Origin: Oribacterium parvum
GTDB lineage: Bacteria; Bacillota; Clostridia; Lachnospirales; Lachnospiraceae
Direction of reading: 5' to 3'
Assembly: GCA_938022235.1 (NCBI GenBank)
Contig: CALIEL010000342.1
Span: 1-6,174 of the forward strand
DNA length: 6,174 nt
The position numbers and the translations under genes are program-made. The notes under the pieces are model-generated. The model saw nothing but the letters and a program-made list of their open reading frames with translations. It had not been told where the DNA came from and did no database searches. Below, piece after piece: positions 1 through 5,874 of the stretch. Numbering within the stretch: position 1 is the first letter of the stretch; each line of letters opens with the position of its first letter.

Positions 1-59
1 CGGCAAGTGACAAGGAAACTGCGGCAGAAAGCACTACTGCAAAAGAGGGAGAATGGTAG
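1..59 (+). CDS. Possible C-terminal tail of a converging plus-strand gene (partial)
   Basis: Reading from base 3, a plus-strand frame stays open until a TAG at 57-59 and encodes about 18 residues ending in Gly-Glu-Trp. The composition (Ala, Glu, Thr, Ser, Lys) resembles the linker of the lipoprotein at the other end of this window, so it could be the end of a surface or lipoprotein gene. Its stop lies 18 bp from the stop of the glycosidase, which would make the two genes convergent. The stretch is too short to assign a family, and an open frame of this length arises easily by chance. No clear intrinsic terminator is visible between the two stops, only a weak 5-bp stem around 61-77. Confidence 0.3.
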   Translation, partial: ASDKETAAESTTAKEGEW

Positions 60-77
60 GGAGAGATTGGATTTCTC

Positions 78-848
78 TTACAGCTTTTCTGCTAAAACCG
101 CATTTTCAATCAAAGAATGTAGCTGTAAGCGGGATGATTTTCCTTTTGAAAGTTGGTCTATCATTGCATTTGCAGCGGGATGAAAATACGCCCCTTTCTC
201 CTGTGCTTGGAGCCCAGCTTCCAAAGCTTTTTCCAAAATATCTCCCTTAGGAATACGTTCTTCTTCCGGGATACCCTGTAAAATCAAGGTTCCGGAATGA
301 ATCGCACTTCCAATTGGAAATTGCCCGGTCAGTGGAATCTTCTCTCCGGAAAACATAAAACCTGAGCAATAGGATTCTCGTGCACCAAAAACTTTTACAC
401 CATGATTGAGTATCCACTGAATCGTTGCCGGAATATCCACGACATCCTTTGGAGAAGTCGCAATCAGGGCTGTCTTCGATTCAACAAGTGCCGGAAGATC
501 CGGACAGAGTTCTTCTCCTTTGATATAATTACTGATTCCTCCCATACCGGCAGTAACAGCCAGCGGAATGCCTAATCTCTCAGCAACGACCATCGTACCT
601 GATGCTGTAAGACAGCCGTCCTCTTTATTCTCCAAACTCCTTTGCAGAATGTCGCGATCAACACGTATGATTTTTTCCGCCCTTCTTCGAATTGGAAGAT
701 AGTCATTCAGTGTTCCGATTCGAATCTTCCCTTCTTCCACCCAAACTAAATTTTCTTCCTGAAATGGCCATTGCGATATAAGTTCCGCCTCATCGATAGA
801 CACAAGTCCATGCGTAAGCAATGCTGTCTCGATTAGAAACTTCGCCAT
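78..848 (-). CDS. psuG: PsuG/IndA-family C-nucleoside glycosidase, short and divergent
   Basis: This 256-residue cytosolic protein belongs to the pseudouridine-5'-phosphate glycosidase family, which splits the C1'-C5 bond of pseudouridine 5'-phosphate to give uracil and ribose 5-phosphate. Family landmarks in order are IETALLTHG (6-14), GCLTASGTM (78-86), TAGMGGIS (99-106), CPDL (115-118), SPKDVVDIP (132-140), an IPEEERIP segment (193-200) and a C-terminal ENAVLAEKL. Against E. coli PsuG recalled from memory, Glu31 corresponds to E7, the metal-site Asp149 to D117 and the covalent Lys166 to K134, with the same 17-residue D-to-K spacing. Lys93 appears to be R62, His137 to be S106 and Asn289 to be Q242, so substrate preference may differ. 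Family members are usually about 300-310 residues. Most of the deficit is the N-terminal extension and roughly 12 residues near 160-190. ATG 848 was chosen over the upstream in-frame ATG 899 because AGGAGG lies 6 nt ahead and the longer form would overlap the permease by 41 nt. It is the last gene of the operon, and no PsuK-type kinase is visible. Family assignment is firm, exact substrate is not. Confidence 0.85.
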   Translation of the reverse strand: MAKFLIETALLTHGLVSIDEAELISQWPFQEENLVWVEEGKIRIGTLNDYLPIRRRAEKIIRVDRDILQRSLENKEDGCLTASGTMVVAERLGIPLAVTAGMGGISNYIKGEELCPDLPALVESKTALIATSPKDVVDIPATIQWILNHGVKVFGARESYCSGFMFSGEKIPLTGQFPIGSAIHSGTLILQGIPEEERIPKGDILEKALEAGLQAQEKGAYFHPAANAMIDQLSKGKSSRLQLHSLIENAVLAEKL

Positions 849-854
849 AATTCT

Positions 855-860
855 CCTCCT
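855..860 (-). promoter_or_regulatory. Ribosome binding site deciding the glycosidase start
   Basis: On the minus strand AGGAGG lies 6 nt before ATG 848 and overlaps the TAG stop codon (859-861) of the upstream permease. This supports the shorter 256-residue glycosidase and suggests that ribosomes finishing the permease help start the glycosidase. Confidence 0.8.
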
Positions 861-1794
861 ATAATTCAATTTCTTCCTGTAAACGCGGAATCCCGTCAAA
901 TTCCTTCCACTTGGAAAGCAGCATAACCAGAATTACTACCGCATAGGGAAGCATTTTCAAAATCTGTACCGGAAATCCACTTTCTGTAAGCTTTAAATTG
1001 AGTGCATCGGTATAATCGAAAAGAAGACAAACCGGCGCAACTTTAATCGGATTTGCTTCCCCCACTAAAATTGCGGCAAAGGCAAGAAATCCTCTTCCCG
1101 CGGTCATATTTTCCGAGAAAATATTCATCCCGGAGAGCGTGATGTATGCGCCCCCCATCCCGGATAAGACTCCCATAATCATAAGACTCATCCATTTATA
1201 ATGCAGTACGTCCACCCCCACTGTACGCGCCGCGTTTGCAGCTGTTCCTACCCCTCGCACGCGAAGTCCGAAAGGCGTTTTATACAGGAGAATAAAACAT
1301 AATGGAATGAAGAGATAAGCCAGATAAACAAGCAAGGACTGTCGATTAAAAATATCCCGAAGATAGGGAATAAGAGACAATAAAGGGACAGAAATCGAAG
1401 AAAATCCTTTGATTTTCGGACTGAAAAAATATCCTCGGACGCCAAAGAGTTTCGTAAGAAGTAAGGTTGTCCCCGCCCATGCCCCAAAATTAAAAGCGAT
1501 ACTGACAATGACGGCATTTGCATGAAAAGTATAGACAAAAAGTCCATAAAATCCTGCCAACAAGACCCCTGTAGCAATAGCGAACAGAGTGCCGGCATAC
1601 GGGCTTCCCGTGAGATACGATCCATACGCTGCAAAAAAAGCGGCCGAAAGCATAAAACACTCAAATGCAATACAAAAAGTTCCCGCCTTCTGGCTAAAAC
1701 AACCTCCGAGTGCAGTAAACAATATGGGTGTTGCCATACGTACAGTTGCTGCCAAAGTAACACTTCCTAAAAATAAACTGATGAACTCTTTCAT
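859..1794 (-). CDS. Nucleoside-type ABC importer, second permease (YufQ/NupQ-like)
   Basis: A 311-residue, very hydrophobic membrane protein with about eight or more apparent membrane segments, of the branched-chain/ribose permease superfamily and the smaller permease type paired with BMP binding proteins. The N-terminal family signature, normally like FSEKAGVVNIGLEG, appears here as FSQKAGTFCIAFEC (33-46). The ATPase-contacting cytoplasmic loop is GLRVRGVGTAANAARTVGV (176-194), followed by a GxLSGxGGAYxxL-like helix. The C-terminal half carries GRGFLAFAAILVGEANP and then a DALNLKL segment, both typical of this permease. It should form the transmembrane channel as a heterodimer with the permease at 1856-2983. 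GAGG is 7 nt before the ATG. The gene starts 61 nt after the first permease stops and ends 10 nt before the glycosidase. The loss of Asn and both Gly in the N-terminal signature is unusual, although the Glu (E45) is kept. Transport of nucleosides is inferred from family and partners. Confidence 0.9.
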   Translation of the reverse strand: MKEFISLFLGSVTLAATVRMATPILFTALGGCFSQKAGTFCIAFECFMLSAAFFAAYGSYLTGSPYAGTLFAIATGVLLAGFYGLFVYTFHANAVIVSIAFNFGAWAGTTLLLTKLFGVRGYFFSPKIKGFSSISVPLLSLIPYLRDIFNRQSLLVYLAYLFIPLCFILLYKTPFGLRVRGVGTAANAARTVGVDVLHYKWMSLMIMGVLSGMGGAYITLSGMNIFSENMTAGRGFLAFAAILVGEANPIKVAPVCLLFDYTDALNLKLTESGFPVQILKMLPYAVVILVMLLSKWKEFDGIPRLQEEIEL

Positions 1795-1840
1795 CCGAGA
1801 TCCTCACAAACTTCGTTTTCCATCCAACTTCCATTCTATC

Positions 1841-1862
1841 GCTCTACACTTCGCGTTAGAGC
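1841..1862 (-). other. Small inverted repeat at the first permease stop codon
   Basis: GCTCTA (1841-1846) and TAGAGC (1857-1862) form a 6-bp perfect inverted repeat with a 10-nt loop, overlapping the TAA stop of the first permease. There is no T-tract, so it is unlikely to be an intrinsic terminator. At most it may modulate translation or mRNA decay between the two permease genes, and it could be chance. Confidence 0.2.
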
Positions 1863-2983
1863 TTCATCTCCCCTGCATCATTTCCCATCTTCCCGGAAAG
1901 CTTCCGTTTTAGCGTTCTCCAGATAGAAGCATAGTCTACCGCAATAAAAAGAACAAAAAACATCTGAATCAAATTCACTACCAAACGATTCAACTTCGTT
2001 ACGCGTTCCATATTTAAGGCCCCCGCCTTCAATGCGCCCCAAATAAAGGAAACCGGAAAGACTGCTAGAGGATTATTCATCGCAATTCGGGTAATCATAA
2101 TGCCGTCCCAACTCATATTTTTACTGAAATAGGGTATAAAACGATGATAGGATCCCATTACCTCAATCGCTCCGCATAGTCCGGCAATCCCGCCGGAAAG
2201 CATCAGAACCGCAAGATAATTTTTCTCAATAGCTACACCCCCCTGCCTCGCAAAGGCAGTATTTCGTCCCATTTGATTCAGTTCATATCCGAAGATGGTA
2301 AATCGAAAAAGAGCCCATAGAAGAAGCACCAAAAAAATAGCAATAAAGAACCCTGTGCTCGCCATAGTATCTCTAATAATCGGTTGTAAAACAGCAGTTT
2401 TTACAATCTCCGGCGTTGCAATCGACTGCGATCCGTTCTCTGCCTGCTTTCCTCCAAGAATCACCCACATCACAATATATTCCGTAAAAAGTGCCGCCAA
2501 AAAATTCAATAGGAGCGTGGTGATTAACTCATGTATATGAAAATACAATCGAATCAGTCCCGGGATAAGTGCATAGAGCGCGCCTGTCACTCCTCCTATT
2601 AGAAGACAAAGAAAAATATGACAGAACATCGGCAAATGCAGAGAATACCCCAGTATCGCAGAAGATAATGCTCCAAGATACATCTGCCCTTCCATTCCCA
2701 TATTCATCACTCCCGCACGAAACGAAATAACCCCCGCTGCTCCAACAAGTAATGATGGCGTCATCCATCGCAGACTCGTTCCGATATTTACTTCATTTCC
2801 AAATGCGCCATAAAAAATTTCCTTTAATGCATATAGCGGTCTTTCTCCTTGCAGAAGAACCAATAAAGCACCGCAAAAGAGGGTGAGCAGCATCGCAATA
2901 CCGTATTGTATGATAAGCTTCATTTCTTTATGAAAAGTAAGTCTTTTTCCCTCTTGTATCTCTTTCTTCACTCTACTGCTCAC
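1856..2983 (-). CDS. Nucleoside-type ABC importer, first permease (YufP/NupP-like)
   Basis: A 375-residue inner-membrane permease, the longer of the two transmembrane subunits found with BMP-type binding proteins. After a charged N-terminus of about 22 residues comes the first membrane helix (about 23-44). The conserved FRAGVMNMGMEGQ signature sits at 88-100 and is intact, unlike in its partner. Later, GRNTAFARQGGV followed by a LSGGIAGLCGAIEVMG-type helix is the family's cytoplasmic coupling loop and following segment. The C-terminus is basic and presumably cytoplasmic. The chosen start is GTG at 2983, which overlaps the end of the ATPase gene by 11 nt and implies translational coupling. The Shine-Dalgarno is a loose GA-rich run (GGGAGAAGGGAAGGG). 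An internal ATG at residue 21 is possible, but I see no good ribosome site before it. The gene is expected to pair with the permease at 859-1794 and be driven by the ATPase at 2973-4517. Confidence 0.9.
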   Translation of the reverse strand: MSSRVKKEIQEGKRLTFHKEMKLIIQYGIAMLLTLFCGALLVLLQGERPLYALKEIFYGAFGNEVNIGTSLRWMTPSLLVGAAGVISFRAGVMNMGMEGQMYLGALSSAILGYSLHLPMFCHIFLCLLIGGVTGALYALIPGLIRLYFHIHELITTLLLNFLAALFTEYIVMWVILGGKQAENGSQSIATPEIVKTAVLQPIIRDTMASTGFFIAIFLVLLLWALFRFTIFGYELNQMGRNTAFARQGGVAIEKNYLAVLMLSGGIAGLCGAIEVMGSYHRFIPYFSKNMSWDGIMITRIAMNNPLAVFPVSFIWGALKAGALNMERVTKLNRLVVNLIQMFFVLFIAVDYASIWRTLKRKLSGKMGNDAGEMKL

Positions 2984-4517
2984 CCTTCCCTTCTCCCTTG
3001 GCTTTTCCCCCGGTCATCCAAAGCCCCAGCTCTTCTTCTGAAAGCGCGGTGCTATTCTCCGGTTCCAGTAAACGTCCGTCATACATGACCAAGATTCTAT
3101 CCGATAATTCTTTCAATTCGCTGAGTTCATGACTGATAAGAAGGATGGCAATTCCGGATTCCGCAAGACGCAGGATTCTCTTCCAGATATAAGAAACAGC
3201 GGAGATGTCAATTCCTCTTGTAGGATCTTCTATAATCATGAGTTTCTTTCCTTGTGTAAACTCCCGCCCTACGAGTAATTTCTGTATATTTCCTCCTGAT
3301 AAGGTAGAAACTGCTGCATGGATATCCGCTGTTTTCACGGAAAAGTCTTCAACAATGTCATGACACTGTTTCTCTACTCTTTTTTTATGAAGTAAAAGGC
3401 GTCCCCGATTTTCCTTCTGTTTCGGAAAGCCCATGAAAACATTTTCCCAAATGGATGACTTCCCACAGGTTCCCACCGTTTTTCGGTTCTCCGCTACATA
3501 AGCTATGCCAATTTCCCTCCTCTTTCCTACAGAAGCATGTGTAATCTCTTCCTTTTCCAAATATATTTTTCCACTTTGTTTCAGAGGGTATAGTCCCATC
3601 AAAGCATCCGCCAATTCTTTCTGTCCCGACCCAGCTATACCTGCAATGCCGACAATCTCCCCTTCCCGAACAGAGAATTGTACTTCTTTCACAATGGGCA
3701 CATGAAACTTCGAGAACAGATTTAAATTTTTCACAGTTAGAACTTCTCTTTTCTTCACGCTGCTTCCTTTTTTGACCTGCAACGAAATCTCGGAACCGAA
3801 CATCATTTTGGAAAGCAATTCTTCACTTGCCTCCGATTTTCGAATATTCCCCGATACTTTTCCACTTTTTAAGACGGTGATATCCTCCGCAATTTCCATA
3901 ACTTCCTGTAGTTTATGCGTAATCAACAGCACTGTTTTTCCGCGTGCAATCAATCTCCGTATTGCAGCAAAAAGTCCTGCAACACTTTGTGGAGTCAGTA
4001 CACTGGTCGGCTCATCCAGGATAATGATATTTGCATTTTTATAAAGCAGCTTCACAATCTCTACTTGTTGGAGCACTGCTACCGGAACCGTTTCTACCTT
4101 ATCGTCCAGCGGCAACTGAAACTGATAAGCCTCACAGATAGAAAGAATGCTTTCTCTTGCTTTCTTTTGATCAATAAAACATCCTTTTTGCGGCTCTGCC
4201 CCCATAATGATGTTTTCCAAAATACTTAACCCCGGAAAGAGCATAAATTCCTGAAACACCATGCCAATGCCATGCTTTACAGCATCCCCGGGACTATGGA
4301 GCTCAATCTTCTCTCCGTTTAAGAAAATCTCTCCCGTATCCGGAAAATAACTACCGGCAATTATGTTCATCAATGTACTCTTGCCTGCACCGTTTTCTCC
4401 GATAATCGCATGGACACGTCCGCCTTTTATCCGTAAGTCAATATGGTCGTTTGCGATTACTCCGGGAAAATACTTGCTTATCCCCTTTAATTCGAGTAAA
4501 TAGGAAGTCTTTTCCAT
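2973..4517 (-). CDS. Double-domain ABC ATPase of a BMP-type nucleoside importer (YufO/NupO-like)
   Basis: A 514-residue cytoplasmic protein with two tandem nucleotide-binding domains, the usual architecture and length for RbsA/YufO-type importers. Domain 1 has Walker A GENGAGKST (40-48), Q-loop Q89, Walker B IIILDEP (164-170) and H-loop H201. Its signature region reads VPVAVLQQVEIVK (144-156), where the family normally has LSxGxQQxVEI, so the motif's Ser and Gly are lost. Domain 2 has the family's usual degenerate Walker A, GIAGSGQKEL (293-302), an intact LSGGN (406-410), IIEDPTRGID (428-437) with Glu-Asp in reverse of the normal Asp-Glu order, and H463. The composite site of Walker A1 with signature 2 is therefore fully equipped, while the other site is degenerate on both halves. 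The ATG has AGAGG 6 nt upstream. The gene follows the binding-protein gene after 87 nt containing a strong hairpin, and overlaps the first permease by 11 nt. Family is certain. The nucleoside substrate is inferred from neighbours. Confidence 0.93.
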   Translation of the reverse strand: MEKTSYLLELKGISKYFPGVIANDHIDLRIKGGRVHAIIGENGAGKSTLMNIIAGSYFPDTGEIFLNGEKIELHSPGDAVKHGIGMVFQEFMLFPGLSILENIIMGAEPQKGCFIDQKKARESILSICEAYQFQLPLDDKVETVPVAVLQQVEIVKLLYKNANIIILDEPTSVLTPQSVAGLFAAIRRLIARGKTVLLITHKLQEVMEIAEDITVLKSGKVSGNIRKSEASEELLSKMMFGSEISLQVKKGSSVKKREVLTVKNLNLFSKFHVPIVKEVQFSVREGEIVGIAGIAGSGQKELADALMGLYPLKQSGKIYLEKEEITHASVGKRREIGIAYVAENRKTVGTCGKSSIWENVFMGFPKQKENRGRLLLHKKRVEKQCHDIVEDFSVKTADIHAAVSTLSGGNIQKLLVGREFTQGKKLMIIEDPTRGIDISAVSYIWKRILRLAESGIAILLISHELSELKELSDRILVMYDGRLLEPENSTALSEEELGLWMTGGKAKGEGKGEQ

Positions 4518-4540
4518 GTAAAACCTCTGCTGAACTTAGA

Positions 4541-4589
4541 AAAGAGCCGCAAAAAAGAATACGATGCGCATGCTTTTTCACGGCCCTTT
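4541..4589 (-). terminator. 17-bp stem-loop between binding-protein and ATPase genes; probable leaky terminator or mRNA stabiliser
   Basis: The arms at 4573-4589 and 4541-4557 pair over 17 positions in minus-strand RNA, with three G-U wobbles and no mismatch, closing a 15-nt loop. In plus-strand RNA the same three positions would be A-C mismatches, so the structure belongs to the minus transcript. It begins 15 nt after the lipoprotein stop. The core GGGCCG/CGGCUC is followed by CUUUUCU, a modest U-tract. This fits an intrinsic terminator that is only partly efficient, or a 3'-end barrier to exonucleases. Either would raise binding-protein output relative to the ATPase and permeases, a common arrangement in ABC importer operons. 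Confidence 0.65.
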
Positions 4590-4604
4590 ACTAACTTTTA
4601 TCTA

Positions 4605-5726
4605 TTAATACTTTAAGCGATAATTGTCATACCCCTTAAATACGTCAATCTTTCCTTCTTTGATTTCACTAATCAAATTCTTTACTTTCTCCAACAATTC
4701 AGGCGGAATATTCTTCTCATCTCGCTTGTCATAAACTGCACCACCGGAACTTAAATTAAAATCAAGCGCGGTTGGAAACTGACGGTTCTTCAAGGTATCA
4801 TGGGCCAGGGACACGACAGCTACATTCATCGGCTTCACAGCAGACCAGAATACACACGGATCGATATACCCCTGCCAGTCATCTACACCGATGCATTTAA
4901 TTCCCGCTTCCGCACAAGCAGAAATGACCCCCGGTCCTCCCAGATAATCTGTCTGGTATATGATGTCTATGTCATTATTCTGAATCATCGCTTTCGCCGT
5001 CTCCTGCCCTTTAATCGGATCAAAAGGATCCCCTGTGAAAGCGGAAATTACCTTTACTCCATTGTTTGCGTAGTTTACACCGGCAGTATATCCGTCACGG
5101 AAACGCTGAATCTTCAAAATGTCTTTGTGTCCAATCCAACCAACTTCTTTCTTCTTCGTCATATTTGCTGCAATGTACCCTGCCACAAAAGACGACTCAA
5201 AAGGATCCACGGACACACTGGTAAAGTTGCTTTTATCATGCTCCATATACGTATCCAACATGAAAACATGAAGATCCGGATAATTCTCCTTTAATTCATC
5301 CGCAAGACTCAGTGCTACTTCGCTCAGTTCATCAAACATTGTGAACATTGCCGTGTAGCCTTCTTTCGCCATGGCACGAATCTGATCCGGATACTCTGCT
5401 GCCTCCGAGACCTCAATACACTTGACCTCCCAACCCTCTTTTTTTAATTCTTCAAATCCCGACCAAATCAGGTTTGTGAATTCATTTCCAAGAGGAGAAG
5501 TCGTAATCAGGCACGCTTTCTTCGCCTTACCGGAAGAAGCCTCCGCTTCCGTCGCAGCTTCCGTTTCTTTCGCGGTTTCCGCTACCTTCTCTGTTTCCTT
5601 CTGACTCTCCTTCTTTGCAGCCGTCTCTGTGCTCTGTGCCTGCTTCGCACAAGCTGCTGTACTTGATACAAGAAGCACAAGTAACAAGAGCATGGATAAG
5701 ATGGGGGTTAGTTTTGTCGATTTCAT
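4605..5726 (-). CDS. BMP-family substrate-binding lipoprotein of a nucleoside-type ABC importer
   Basis: A 373-residue exported lipoprotein that should capture the substrate outside the cell and deliver it to the permeases. The signal peptide has a basic start (MKSTK), a Leu/Val-rich core (about 9-20) and the lipobox-like TAAC ending at C26, the predicted lipidated residue. Residues 27-70 are a Glu/Thr/Ala/Lys-rich, probably disordered linker. The BMP/PnrA-type periplasmic-binding fold runs from about 71 to the end, recognised by DPFESSFVAGYIAANMTKKK (174-193), VGWIGHKDILKIQRFRDGY (195-213), AGV near 215, DPIKGQE (236-242) and IGVDDWQGY (279-287). The canonical first-strand motif GxxDDxSFN of nucleoside-binding members is replaced by TTSPLGNEFTN (75-85). 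ATG 5726 was chosen because GGAGG lies 9 nt upstream. The earlier in-frame ATG at 5750 is itself upstream of that GGAGG and has no site of its own. It is the first gene of the operon, with a candidate promoter just upstream. A nucleoside-like ligand is inferred, identity unknown. Confidence 0.92.
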   Translation of the reverse strand: MKSTKLTPILSMLLLLVLLVSSTAACAKQAQSTETAAKKESQKETEKVAETAKETEAATEAEASSGKAKKACLITTSPLGNEFTNLIWSGFEELKKEGWEVKCIEVSEAAEYPDQIRAMAKEGYTAMFTMFDELSEVALSLADELKENYPDLHVFMLDTYMEHDKSNFTSVSVDPFESSFVAGYIAANMTKKKEVGWIGHKDILKIQRFRDGYTAGVNYANNGVKVISAFTGDPFDPIKGQETAKAMIQNNDIDIIYQTDYLGGPGVISACAEAGIKCIGVDDWQGYIDPCVFWSAVKPMNVAVVSLAHDTLKNRQFPTALDFNLSSGGAVYDKRDEKNIPPELLEKVKNLISEIKEGKIDVFKGYDNYRLKY

Positions 5727-5735
5727 GTTGGTTGA

Positions 5736-5740
5736 CCTCC
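5736..5740 (-). promoter_or_regulatory. Ribosome binding site deciding the lipoprotein start
   Basis: GGAGG lies 9 nt before ATG 5726 on the minus strand. A longer in-frame reading from ATG 5750 would translate through this site as Trp-Arg, so the site argues for the shorter start, which also places the signal peptide's basic residues at the very N-terminus. Confidence 0.75.
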
Positions 5741-5776
5741 AAAAATTCAAATTTCATGTTTAAACTTGCTTATTTT

Positions 5777-5806
5777 ATCATATTTTTAAACATTTTATAT
5801 GTACAA
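5777..5806 (-). promoter_or_regulatory. Candidate sigma-A promoter for the transporter operon
   Basis: On the minus strand TTGTAC (5806-5801) is followed after 18 nt by TATGAT (5782-5777), which differs from TATAAT by one base. The -35 box matches only three of six consensus bases. An alternative reading is an extended -10, TGATAAAAT, overlapping the same place. The predicted start near 5770 would give a leader of about 44 nt before ATG 5726. The AT-rich block at about 5751-5820 supports a promoter here, but many weak boxes can be found in such sequence. Confidence 0.45.
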
Positions 5807-5874
5807 AATATATTGAATTTTCAGATATTCCCGCTGGCTTATTTGTATTCACAATAGAACGACCGTATAAAACC

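Noticed and set aside
1..45. Minus-strand frame starting at a GTG that would read like the beginning of a signal peptide
   Set aside because: The sequence ahead of the GTG is pyrimidine-rich with no ribosome site, and only about a dozen codons are visible before the window edge.
53..250. Plus-strand 65-codon ORF with a GAGGGAGA ribosome-site-like sequence before its ATG
   Set aside because: It lies almost wholly antisense to the 3' end of the glycosidase gene, has no recognisable family and no conserved features. The purine-rich run looks coincidental.
849..899. Longer glycosidase N-terminus starting at ATG 899
   Set aside because: It adds a basic 17-residue extension without family similarity, overlaps the permease gene by 41 nt, and ignores the AGGAGG ideally placed before ATG 848.
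1248..1763. Minus-strand 171-codon ORF overlapping permease 2 in another frame
   Set aside because: Its hydrophobic character only reflects the T-rich second positions of the true permease frame, which carries the family motifs.
4800..5294. Plus-strand 164-codon ORF inside the lipoprotein gene
   Set aside because: It is antisense to a clearly coding BMP-family gene, has no ribosome site and a composition typical of a shadow frame.
5758..5765. GTTTAAAC palindrome in the leader region
   Set aside because: An 8-bp palindrome in very AT-rich DNA is expected by chance, and it does not extend into a longer symmetrical site.
5843..5854. Short dyad TTGT-ATTC-ACAA, considered as an operator or CRP/CcpA-like site
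   Set aside because: The arms are only 4 bp and do not extend. It does not match a CcpA cre consensus and lies well upstream of the candidate promoter.
5727..5874. Riboswitch (purine or similar) ahead of the nucleoside transporter
   Set aside because: The predicted leader is only about 44 nt and the whole gap is AT-rich. I found no conserved junction motifs or multi-stem folding that would support one.
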